A DNA stretch of 16,527 nucleotides, from contig CAZDML010000036.1 in assembly GCA_964506645.1 (NCBI GenBank), positions 1 through 16,527 of the forward strand, written 5' to 3'. Shown in pieces: positions 1-6,375 of this stretch. The stretch is from CAZDML01 sp964506645. Its GTDB lineage: Bacteria; Elusimicrobiota; Elusimicrobia; 2-01-FULL-59-12. Position 1 is the first letter of the stretch. Each line of letters starts with the position of its first letter. The position numbers and the translations under genes were made by a program. The notes below the pieces were generated by a model. The model worked only from the letters and a program-made list of their open reading frames with translations, did no database searches and had not been told where the DNA came from.

Positions 1-1
1 C

Positions 2-1096
2 CTGGGCCAGGTTGACCGCTGCATCACTTGTCACCAGGGGATGGACTCGCTGAACACGCCCACGATGGAAAACAATTTCAAAGAAAATCCTTACAAATCA
101 CACCCGGGCAATTTCCTAAAAGATCACCCGGTAGAAAAATACGGGTGCGTGACCTGTCATAGCGGTCAAGGACTTGCGACAACATTTATTGGTGCAGGTC
201 ATACCCCAAAAAGCGAAGAACAGCGCGCCGAATGGAAAAAGAAATACAACTGGGAGCCGGCAGAACATCTCGACAAGCCGATGTTTGCCCCGCCCTACAC
301 GCAGAGCGCTTGTATTAAATGTCATGGCAATTTTGAAACCCTACACGGCGTAGAAATCGCCGCCAAAGGGAAGAAGTTAATGAATGAGCATGGTTGTATG
401 GGCTGTCACCAGTGGCGTGGTGAAGGCGGGCCGATCAGCGTTGACCTTGCTGAAGAAACAGCCAACAAACCACTCACGCGTATCGATTTCTCGCATACCG
501 GTCTCTCCGATGAAGACGAAACCCTTCTCAACTGGATCCGCTTGCACTTTGTGAAAGATCCGGCAGAAATGACCCCCGGTGATCCACACGCAAAGATCAA
601 CAGTGAACCGATTGCCCCGTCAGGCATGGTGGACTATACCCAGCCTTCTCCGGCCAATCCCAACGGCGGGCCGGAGCTTTCGGAAGAGGATGCAACCGCA
701 CTCACGGCCTATATTCTCTCAGCGACCAACGCCAACATCCCGAAAGAAGCGACCTTTGATTCCATGCACTTCCGGTCAAATATTGAAGCCGGTAAGTGGG
801 TCTACAATAAGCACGGTTGTGGCGGCTGTCATGGAGTAGGTGGCAAGGGCGGGCGTCGAAATTACAATTACACCGGTGGGTTTGAGCCGACACTGACCAA
901 GGTAGTTGGTACCTATACACGTGAAGAGTTGCGCAAGAAGATTCAGGAAGGTGTCGCGGTTGTAGGCAAGGAAGATCCGAAAGGCCCAACGCCGCCATTG
1001 TATATGCCGCCTTGGAAAGATAAAATCAAAGGAAGAGAAATGGAAGTGCTTCTCGATTATTTGTTTAGCATTGCTGAGAAGACAGAGTCCTGGTAA
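2..1096 (+). CDS. Multiheme c-type cytochrome, 5' partial (at least five heme motifs)
   Basis: Periplasmic or membrane-facing electron-transfer protein. The frame is open to the left window edge: codons before the ATG at 41 encode another heme site (CITCH, bases 20-34), so that ATG is internal and the true start lies upstream. Five CxxCH motifs are visible: CITCH (20-34), CVTCH (146-160), CIKCH (311-325), CMGCH (395-409) and CGGCH (818-832). The last domain ends with an MPPW segment (around 1003-1014), a typical distal methionine region of class I cytochromes c, followed by a C-terminal helix. The arrangement looks like a chain of monoheme domains of the kind found beside quinol-oxidising cytochrome b/Rieske or alternative complexes; that partner role is inferred because the upstream genes are outside the window. 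A second cytochrome gene follows after 21 bp, so the two are probably one operon. The heme count is a minimum because of the truncation. Confidence 0.88.
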   Translation: MGQVDRCITCHQGMDSLNTPTMENNFKENPYKSHPGNFLKDHPVEKYGCVTCHSGQGLATTFIGAGHTPKSEEQRAEWKKKYNWEPAEHLDKPMFAPPYTQSACIKCHGNFETLHGVEIAAKGKKLMNEHGCMGCHQWRGEGGPISVDLAEETANKPLTRIDFSHTGLSDEDETLLNWIRLHFVKDPAEMTPGDPHAKINSEPIAPSGMVDYTQPSPANPNGGPELSEEDATALTAYILSATNANIPKEATFDSMHFRSNIEAGKWVYNKHGCGGCHGVGGKGGRRNYNYTGGFEPTLTKVVGTYTREELRKKIQEGVAVVGKEDPKGPTPPLYMPPWKDKIKGREMEVLLDYLFSIAEKTESW

Positions 1097-1117
1097 ATCA
1101 CGAAGGAGAATAGAGTT

Positions 1118-1714
1118 ATGCAATTTAAACATCGTTCATGGATTTTGATGGGAAGTGCGGCGCTTGTGTTTGTGGCGCTGAGCGGACGTTGGGCAGAGAA
1201 AGCTTCGGCCGATGCTGCCTATGAAGCGGAAAAAGCCAAGGCGCTTGCCAGCCCGTATGCAAATGACTTTGGACCGAATGGGGTTGATGTCTCGTCTTAT
1301 CCGGCAGAATTACAAGCAACATACAAAGATATTTTCATGGTGAAATGTCAGCGGTGTCACAATGCTGCGCGCCCACTGAATTCGCAGTTCCTGGAGCCGG
1401 ATGGACCGAAAGAAGGAAAGGCCGCGAAACTGGCAGAATGGAAGTCCAGCAATCCGGATATTTTTAAAGACAAGCTTGTCTGGCAGCCGGAAGCCAATAT
1501 CTGGGAACGTTATGTGAAGCGCATGATGTCCAAGCCGGGATGTGCAATCCAGCCGGCCGAAGGGAAGAAAATCTGGCAGTTCCTGGTGTACGATTCCGTG
1601 AAACGGAAAACCGGTGCTAATGCCGCAAAGTGGGCGGAGCAGCGTCGCAAACTCTTGGCGGACTTCAAAGCAAAGAATCCGTCGCGGTATCGCGAGCTCT
1701 ACGAAACCAACTAG
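1118..1714 (+). CDS. Monoheme c-type cytochrome, exported
   Basis: 198-residue cytochrome c. The N terminus (residues 1-32) has positive charges followed by a hydrophobic stretch and an ASA-like cleavage region, so it is exported or membrane anchored. One heme motif, C77-Q-R-C80-H81, is present. A later segment with paired methionines (RMMSKPGC, around residues 134-142) is the likely distal ligand region, followed by a helix rich in Trp and Lys. The start is supported by the Shine-Dalgarno sequence AAGGAG at 1103-1108. It lies 21 bp behind the multiheme cytochrome gene and ends shortly before a hairpin terminator, so it probably forms a functional pair with that protein, passing electrons to or from a larger complex. 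The exact partner cannot be told from here. Confidence 0.85.
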   Translation: MQFKHRSWILMGSAALVFVALSGRWAEKASADAAYEAEKAKALASPYANDFGPNGVDVSSYPAELQATYKDIFMVKCQRCHNAARPLNSQFLEPDGPKEGKAAKLAEWKSSNPDIFKDKLVWQPEANIWERYVKRMMSKPGCAIQPAEGKKIWQFLVYDSVKRKTGANAAKWAEQRRKLLADFKAKNPSRYRELYETN

Positions 1715-1747
1715 CCTGTTTTAACCATCTCGCTGTTTTGTCTGAGT

Positions 1748-1785
1748 GGGCAGGCTCTCCAAAGAGCCTGCCCCTGTTATTTTTG
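1748..1785 (+). terminator. Intrinsic terminator (possibly leaky) between the cytochromes and fixC
   Basis: Perfect 11-bp stem GGGCAGGCTCT (1748-1758) / AGAGCCTGCCC (1763-1773) with loop CCAA. It is followed by an imperfect T-rich tract, CTGTTATTTTT. It follows the cytochrome stop codon by about 35 bp and ends about 10 bp before the fixC start, leaving little room for a separate fixC promoter downstream. It may act as a partial terminator or attenuator. Confidence 0.75.
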
Positions 1786-1795
1786 AGAGGAATCT

Positions 1796-3091
1796 ATGGC
1801 TGACGAAAAGTTTGACAGTATTGTTGTTGGTGCTGGTCCTGCAGGGGTCTCTGCAGCAATCACAATGGCCCGTGCAGGCTTGAATGTCGCTCTTCTGGAG
1901 CGCGGCGAGTATGCCGGCGCCAAAAACGTTCAGGGGGCTGTGCTGTACTCCAAAATGTTGGCGGATGTCATTCCAGAGTTTTGGAAGGACTGTCCTCTAG
2001 AACGTGCCATTGTTGAAGAGCGTGTGTTTATTTTAACGCAGGATTCCGGGCTTCAGATTGGCTACAAGTCAGCCGCTTATGAATCCAATCCTGCCAATTG
2101 CTACACGATTATCCGCGTGGCCTTTGATAAGTGGTTCTCCAAGAAAGCCGAAGAGGCGGGTGTAACGCTTGTGACGGGCGTGACGGTTAGTGATGTCATT
2201 AAGAAAAATGGCGCTATCGTCGGAGTGAAGACGACGGAAGGCGATGAGCTGATGGCGGATGTGGTCATTGCCTGTGATGGAGTGAACTCGATTTTGGCTC
2301 AGAAGGCCGGCCTTCAGCGCGAATGGAAACCCTTTGAGGTGGCGCTGGGTGTGAAAGAAGTGCTCGCCCTGCCGCGCGAGAAGATTGAGGACCGTTTTTG
2401 CCTCGAAGGTGATCAGGGGAGTACCACCGAAATGCTCGGCGATATCACCAAGGGCATGCTTGGCTATGCGTTCATGTACACCAATAAAGAATCGATCGCG
2501 CTCGGCATGGGCTGTGCACTTGACGATTTCCAGCGCACGCGCATTAAACCCTACGAACTTTTAGAAGAGCTCAAACGCCAACCGATGGTGCGCCGTTATA
2601 TTCAGGGCGCGACCACGTTGGAATACTCCGCGCATCTCATACCCGAAGGCGGCTATAACGTCATGCCGCCGCTGTATACAGACGGGATGCTCATTGCGGG
2701 GGACGCGGCGCAGATGATTAACCCGACGCACCGTGAAGGCTCGAATTTGGCGATGGCGGCAGGTCGGATGGCCGGAGAAACCGTTATCGAGGCCAAGAAG
2801 AAAGGACGCTTTAATGCCAAGACGCTCTCCCTCTACCGAGCGAAACTAGAAGATTCTTTTGTCTTAAAAGACATGGATGATCACAAGGACATTGAAGACA
2901 AGGTGCGTGAAAACCGTGAGATTCTAACGGTCTATCCCAAACTTGCCTGTGATGCCGCGCACGAGTATTTTCTCGTGGATGGTCTCCCTAAGCGTGATCA
3001 CCAGAAGAGGATTATTCGCCGTATCCGCCGCCAACGCGGATTCTTCCGCATGTTTAAAGATGCGCTTAGCCTGCGTCACGCTATTGGATAA
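1796..3091 (+). CDS. fixC: FixC-type electron-transfer flavoprotein:quinone oxidoreductase subunit
   Basis: FAD-dependent membrane-associated oxidoreductase that accepts electrons from an electron-transfer flavoprotein (FixAB/EtfAB) and passes them to quinone together with FixX. Residues 7-37 form a classical Rossmann nucleotide-binding unit with GxGxxG (G12, G14, G17) and an acidic end (LLERGE). A second FAD motif, LIAGDAAQM, places Asp at residue 303. The 431-residue length fits FixC, which lacks the C-terminal ferredoxin domain of the eukaryotic enzyme; that domain is encoded next door as fixX. The Shine-Dalgarno sequence GAGAGG (1785-1790) fits the chosen start. fixX follows after 9 bp. 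No fixA or fixB is in the window, so the flavoprotein partner must be encoded elsewhere. Its place behind two cytochrome genes suggests a respiratory role, but an electron-bifurcating role is also possible. Confidence 0.92.
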   Translation: MADEKFDSIVVGAGPAGVSAAITMARAGLNVALLERGEYAGAKNVQGAVLYSKMLADVIPEFWKDCPLERAIVEERVFILTQDSGLQIGYKSAAYESNPANCYTIIRVAFDKWFSKKAEEAGVTLVTGVTVSDVIKKNGAIVGVKTTEGDELMADVVIACDGVNSILAQKAGLQREWKPFEVALGVKEVLALPREKIEDRFCLEGDQGSTTEMLGDITKGMLGYAFMYTNKESIALGMGCALDDFQRTRIKPYELLEELKRQPMVRRYIQGATTLEYSAHLIPEGGYNVMPPLYTDGMLIAGDAAQMINPTHREGSNLAMAAGRMAGETVIEAKKKGRFNAKTLSLYRAKLEDSFVLKDMDDHKDIEDKVRENREILTVYPKLACDAAHEYFLVDGLPKRDHQKRIIRRIRRQRGFFRMFKDALSLRHAIG

Positions 3092-3100
3092 GGAGTTTTT

Positions 3101-3397
3101 ATGACCGACCCACAACCCAAGACGGTAGAAGATAAGCTCGGACTTCTCACCTACAAGAACGACCACCAGACCCACATCAAGCTGATGGATCCCAAGGTCT
3201 GTTTGAAATGCGTCGACAAGCCCTGTATTTCCGGATGCCCCGCGGCTGTCTATGCCTGGGATGAGAACCAAAAAAAGCTGATCGTTTCCTACGAAAACTG
3301 TATGGAATGCGGCGCGGCGCGTATGCTGTGTCCCTATAACAATATTGAATGGAACCCTCCGAGAGGCGGCTTTGGAGTGGCCTACAAATATGGGTAA
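3101..3397 (+). CDS. fixX: FixX ferredoxin-like protein with an altered cysteine motif
   Basis: 98-residue Fe-S partner of FixC, equivalent to the C-terminal ferredoxin domain of ETF-quinone oxidoreductase. Cysteines are C34, C37, C42 and C46 (CLKC...C...CPA), then C67, C70 and C77 (CMECGAARMLCP). In FixX and ETF-QO the second group is normally CxxCGxCR, whose third cysteine is a [4Fe-4S] ligand. Here that position is Ala73, although C77 further on is kept. The C-terminal signature NPPRGGFGVAYKYG is typical of FixX. The Shine-Dalgarno sequence AAGGAG (3090-3095) overlaps the fixC stop codon. The next gene starts inside the end of fixX (8-bp overlap), so translation is probably coupled. Identity is firm; cluster content is uncertain because of the missing cysteine. 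Confidence 0.9.
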   Translation: MTDPQPKTVEDKLGLLTYKNDHQTHIKLMDPKVCLKCVDKPCISGCPAAVYAWDENQKKLIVSYENCMECGAARMLCPYNNIEWNPPRGGFGVAYKYG

Positions 3398-3677
3398 TTC
3401 TTCCCCTCAACCCCAGACCCCGCATTATTCTGCGCAAGAAATCGAACAACTCAAGCCCCGCGTTGAACTGGCTTTAGACAAAGTCCGTCCCATGTTGCAG
3501 CACGACGGGGGCGATGCGAGTTTGTTGGATATTACCCCGGAAGGGGTTGCCATCATCGAGCTGGAAGGGCATTGCCAGAGCTGCTCGCTCTCTCCGATGA
3601 CGATGAAGTTGGGGATTGAGCGGGTGATTCGTGTGGAAGTGCCAGAAATTCGTGCGGTTGAAACGGGGATGCTCTAG
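3390..3677 (+). CDS. NifU C-terminal domain Fe-S scaffold/carrier protein
   Basis: Small Fe-S cluster carrier of the NifU-C/NfuA type. With the start at 3390 it has 95 residues: a short Pro/Gln/Ser-rich head and then one NifU domain (about residues 17-85) holding the CxxC pair C62-Q-S-C65 in the context GHCQSCSLS, followed by KLGIERVI. Two such chains normally share one cluster. An earlier in-frame ATG at 3345 lies deep inside fixX and would add 15 residues unlike the family. The ATG at 3390 overlaps the fixX stop by 8 bp, with a GGAG at 3374-3377 about 12 nt upstream, which fits coupled translation. Its place behind fixX suggests it loads or repairs the FixX cluster, but a general carrier role is equally possible. 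Confidence 0.88.
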   Translation: MGNSSPQPQTPHYSAQEIEQLKPRVELALDKVRPMLQHDGGDASLLDITPEGVAIIELEGHCQSCSLSPMTMKLGIERVIRVEVPEIRAVETGML

Positions 3678-3679
3678 CC

Positions 3680-4303
3680 TTACTTCGAAAAGCTTTTAAG
3701 TTCTTTGATGTACTGCCCGCCGTTGTACTTCACCTGTCCCACATTCTCCGCATACCAGGCGTCTTCATCTACCACTTCATCGCCGCGTTTCTGATGGTAA
3801 TGCAGTTTGATGCAGTGAAACGTCCCCGCGGGAACGGTGATATCTTCAAAACCCACCACTTCTCCGTCGAAAACAATGGGTTTATCCACCCAGGCAATTT
3901 TCAGCCGACCTTCCCAATGAACTTTCGTCCCCGGTGTTAGGGGAAAGATCACTCGCGGCACGGGCGGCGTAAAACGAGTCGTCACTTCTGGAGTCATCGA
4001 TTTACTCAAGCCCAGCGACTGAATAAAAAAACCATTTTCGTTCTGCGTTAAAAATTCCCGCATCCGACCCCGCTTGTCTTTCTGCGTGAGAATCATTCCC
4101 GACTCTCCCTTCTCTTTCCAGGGACCTTCCACCGTTACTGTCATGTCGAAATGCTCATTCTTTGCCTTGTGGGTGGTGGCGTACACCCAGCGAAACCCGG
4201 AGTCGAGCGGAAAAAAGCGGGCATCAGGGGGCTCTGTACGGCCCGAAGGGGAAAGTATAAAACAGCTTAAAAACGCGATAGAAACGACGTGGCGGCGGTT
4301 CAT
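3680..4303 (-). CDS. Secreted protein of unknown function
   Basis: 207-residue protein with a signal peptide: MNRRHV, then a hydrophobic core, ending around residue 22. The mature part is rich in beta-strand patterns and carries a stretch reading ITVPAGTFHCIKLHYH followed by DAWYAENVGQVKY. That stretch resembles DUF3108-like and similar periplasmic beta-barrel domains I know only as uncharacterised, so no function is assigned. The reading frame converges on the NifU-like gene, with only 2 bp between the two stop codons and no clear terminator there. Divergent to the motility operon across 105 bp. There is no Shine-Dalgarno sequence; a possible promoter ends 8 nt before the ATG, so the message may be leaderless. 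Confidence 0.72.
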   Translation of the reverse strand: MNRRHVVSIAFLSCFILSPSGRTEPPDARFFPLDSGFRWVYATTHKAKNEHFDMTVTVEGPWKEKGESGMILTQKDKRGRMREFLTQNENGFFIQSLGLSKSMTPEVTTRFTPPVPRVIFPLTPGTKVHWEGRLKIAWVDKPIVFDGEVVGFEDITVPAGTFHCIKLHYHQKRGDEVVDEDAWYAENVGQVKYNGGQYIKELKSFSK

Positions 4304-4311
4304 ATGTATAG

Positions 4312-4338
4312 ATGATATAAAAAGCGCCTAAAAATCAA
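4312..4338 (-). promoter_or_regulatory. Possible promoter of the secreted-protein gene
   Basis: On the minus strand, TTGATT (4338-4333) and TATCAT (4317-4312) are separated by 15 bp, somewhat short for sigma-70. The -10 box ends 8 nt before the ATG at 4303, giving a leaderless or near-leaderless transcript. Judged only by resemblance to consensus. Confidence 0.35.
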
Positions 4339-4343
4339 CACGT

Positions 4344-4356
4344 TTTTACTGTAAAA
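4344..4356. promoter_or_regulatory. 13-bp palindrome, candidate operator between divergent genes
   Basis: TTTTAC-T-GTAAAA is a perfect inverted repeat with 6-bp arms and a one-base centre. It lies between the two divergent promoters, 15 bp upstream of the -35 box of the motility operon and just behind the -35 box of the minus-strand gene. That is a position from which one regulator could control both. No regulator gene is nearby and the site class is not recognised. Confidence 0.35.
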
Positions 4357-4370
4357 GTTTCTTTACGTCA

Positions 4371-4399
4371 TTGAAAGTCCGTCGGGTCAGGGCTAGACT
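4371..4399 (+). promoter_or_regulatory. Sigma-70-like promoter of the motility operon
   Basis: TTGAAA (4371-4376), a 17-bp spacer, then TAGACT (4394-4399). The -35 box matches consensus at five of six bases and the -10 box at four of six. Only 9 nt separate the -10 box from the ATG at 4409, so transcription would begin at or within about 3 nt of the start codon. This is not a sigma-28 or sigma-54 type flagellar promoter. Confidence 0.5.
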
Positions 4400-4408
4400 T
4401 CCCCCGAG

Positions 4409-6364
4409 ATGACAAGAGCGATACGTATTTTAAAGCCGTTTGGAGTTCTCGTACTTCTGTCTGTGGCGTTTCCAGGCGGCGGGGTAACAGCTCCCGCGCC
4501 GTCCACACAGACCTCTGTGACGGCGACCATGTCCGCCGACATGATGCTTTTGGAGCAGGAGTCGCAGTTCGAACGTGAGAAGACCCAGTATCTCCAGGAG
4601 AACGTACTGGACAAAATTTTAGGCCCTGGTCGTGCCGTGGTGATTGTGGATGTGGAAATGGGGCTGGAAAGTCGCAATGCCGAAATGGGCATGGGAAAAA
4701 AGCAGACCGATAAAAAGAACAATCCCGGCGAAGACGGCGAGCCGCAGCCCGCACCCGCCGCCAAGGTGCTCGTTCCGGGCGTCCCCATGCCAAAGTCAGC
4801 GATGCAATACGAAGAAGATCGCGGTGGGTCATCTAAAGAAACGGGCGGACAGATGCTGCAAAAGAAGGTGGAAGTCCACACATCAATAAAAAAGATTTTA
4901 ATCACCGTTCTCTATGACAAACGCGTCACATCTGACAAGTTGCAGGCTGTGAAGCAAGCCATCATTGCCCTGCTCAAGGTGACCGATGCGCAAATGGTCT
5001 TTACCCCGACGACGTTTACAGAAACGGCTTGGCAGAAAGTCATGACGCCGCAGTGGCTCATTCCGCTGGCATTGCTGCTATGGTTTTTGATGTTTCTTTG
5101 GGGGCCGCTCGCGAGTTTTTTCCGACGCACAGCGGCGGCACTCGAGGATAAGACACAGAAAATTGAGCAGACCACACAAGTGAAAGAAGAAAGTGAAAGC
5201 TCTGAAGAAGCTGAGGAAGAAGGCGTCGGTGAAGGTGGTGGAGGGGGATCTGGGTCTGGGGAAGGAGAAGGTGAAGGTCAGCTCGAAGAAGAAAAGGAAG
5301 GTGAGGAAGAGATGGCAAAGAAATTTGAACCGTTCACCTATGTGAATGACTCCAACTTAAAGGGGCTCGCCTATCTCCTGCGCAAGGAGGAGTCCTGGAT
5401 TATTGCTCTGGTCCTCTCTTACCTCAAGCCCGAATTTGCTAAAGAAGTGTTCGGCTCCATGCCGCCTGAACAGCAGGCGCGGGTTGCCGTCGAAACCGCC
5501 ACCATTCGTCAGACCTCACTGGAGCAAGTGATGGCGATCGATGAATACGTGAAAAAGAAGATCGACTTCGTGCTGGGAGGGATCGAAAACCTGCTCAAGA
5601 TCTTGAATGAAGCCGACAAGACAACCCGTGAGAACATCCTCGAGTACCTGCGCAACGAAAAGCCGCAACTCTACGAAAGGGTGCGTGAGGAAGTGTTGCT
5701 CTTTGAAGACATTCTCAAGTTTCCGGATCCAGCCATTCAGGGGATTGTGCGTGAGATCGGTACGGAAGCGCTCAGCCGTGCACTGCGTGGCGCCGCTCCG
5801 GATTTTACTAACAAGTTCTTCATGAATATGTCGGCTGGTGCTGCGGCTCTGCTCAAAGAATCGATGGACTATGGCCGTCCGCTGACTCCCGAACAAATCG
5901 AAGATGAGCGTAAAGCGCTCATGGAACTGATTTCCAAGCTCGAAAAAGAAGGCAAGATTACGATCCGCAAGAAACGCAAGATGGGCATTCTGGAGGGCGA
6001 AGAAGCCGCTGACGATAGCGAATCACTGCATTTGGACAACGGCAAGGTCTCCAGGCCGAAAGAAGACAAAAAGCCGGCAGTGGTGTCGCCCGCCGACAGC
6101 GCTCAAGCCGATCAATATTTGCAGGCTGGGCTTGCGGCCTACGAACAGGGCCAGTATCCCGACGCCGTACAGAATCTGCATTATGCGATCCAGTCCAACC
6201 CCGGCCTCTGGCAGGCCTATCAGCATCTGGGGCATGCTTACTACGCCCAGAGCATGTGGAACGAAGCAATGGGTGCCTACGATCAAATGCTAGCGATTAA
6301 CCCGAACGAAGAACTGCGCGCCTGGGTCAACGGACTTAAGGTACAGCTCGGCATGGTGGCTTAA
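4409..6364 (+). CDS. FliF C-terminal / FliG middle+C / TPR fusion protein
   Basis: 651-residue fusion that looks like an MS-ring remnant joined to a rotor protein. Residues 5-25 are an N-terminal signal or membrane segment. Residues 48-85 and 118-200 match the RBM3/collar part of FliF: a helix, then GPGRAVVIVDVEM, then VPGVPMP, then LQKKVEVHTSIKKILITVLYD. A second membrane helix spans about 215-238. Residues 245-302 are an acidic, Gly/Glu/Ser-rich linker. Residues 310-400 correspond to the FliG middle domain and 400-520 to the FliG C-terminal domain (GGIENLLKILN, LLFEDILKF, ALRGAAPDF, NMSAGAAALL). Residues 565-645 hold two TPR-like repeats. The FliG N domain and the FliF RBM1/RBM2 domains are missing. 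The start at 4409 is chosen because it supplies the signal segment; there is no Shine-Dalgarno sequence, but a promoter lies 9 nt upstream. First gene of a tight motility operon with flbD, motA and motB. It probably anchors in the inner membrane with the FliG and TPR parts in the cytoplasm, facing MotA. Confidence 0.82.
   Translation: MTRAIRILKPFGVLVLLSVAFPGGGVTAPAPSTQTSVTATMSADMMLLEQESQFEREKTQYLQENVLDKILGPGRAVVIVDVEMGLESRNAEMGMGKKQTDKKNNPGEDGEPQPAPAAKVLVPGVPMPKSAMQYEEDRGGSSKETGGQMLQKKVEVHTSIKKILITVLYDKRVTSDKLQAVKQAIIALLKVTDAQMVFTPTTFTETAWQKVMTPQWLIPLALLLWFLMFLWGPLASFFRRTAAALEDKTQKIEQTTQVKEESESSEEAEEEGVGEGGGGGSGSGEGEGEGQLEEEKEGEEEMAKKFEPFTYVNDSNLKGLAYLLRKEESWIIALVLSYLKPEFAKEVFGSMPPEQQARVAVETATIRQTSLEQVMAIDEYVKKKIDFVLGGIENLLKILNEADKTTRENILEYLRNEKPQLYERVREEVLLFEDILKFPDPAIQGIVREIGTEALSRALRGAAPDFTNKFFMNMSAGAAALLKESMDYGRPLTPEQIEDERKALMELISKLEKEGKITIRKKRKMGILEGEEAADDSESLHLDNGKVSRPKEDKKPAVVSPADSAQADQYLQAGLAAYEQGQYPDAVQNLHYAIQSNPGLWQAYQHLGHAYYAQSMWNEAMGAYDQMLAINPNEELRAWVNGLKVQLGMVA
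5303..5314 (+). promoter_or_regulatory. Possible internal translation start at the FliF-FliG junction
   Basis: The ATG at 5312 (Met302 of the fusion) sits exactly where the FliG-like part begins (MAKKFEPF). It is preceded by GAGG (5303-5306) at 5-nt spacing, with further purine-rich GGAAGG upstream. It could yield a separate soluble FliG-TPR protein of 350 residues, or be the relic of an ancestral fliG start. Caution: Glu-rich coding always looks like a Shine-Dalgarno sequence. Confidence 0.3.
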
Positions 6365-6375
6365 GAGGAGGCTTT

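Noticed and set aside
41..43. ATG at 41 as start of the multiheme cytochrome
   Set aside because: The same frame continues to the window edge and encodes a further CxxCH heme motif upstream, so this Met is internal.
3345..3389. ATG at 3345 as start of the NifU-domain protein
   Set aside because: It lies deep in fixX and would add 15 residues that do not fit the family. The ATG at 3390 gives a normal short overlap.
3678..3700. AAAAGCTTTT palindrome at the convergent stop codons as terminator
   Set aside because: Stem is short, AT-rich and inside the minus-strand coding end; not convincing as a terminator.
4368..4905. Minus-strand frames of 154 and 170 residues opposite the start of the fusion gene
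   Set aside because: They are Arg/Ser/Pro-rich or Ser/Thr-rich shadows of the plus-strand gene, with no start signals or family features.
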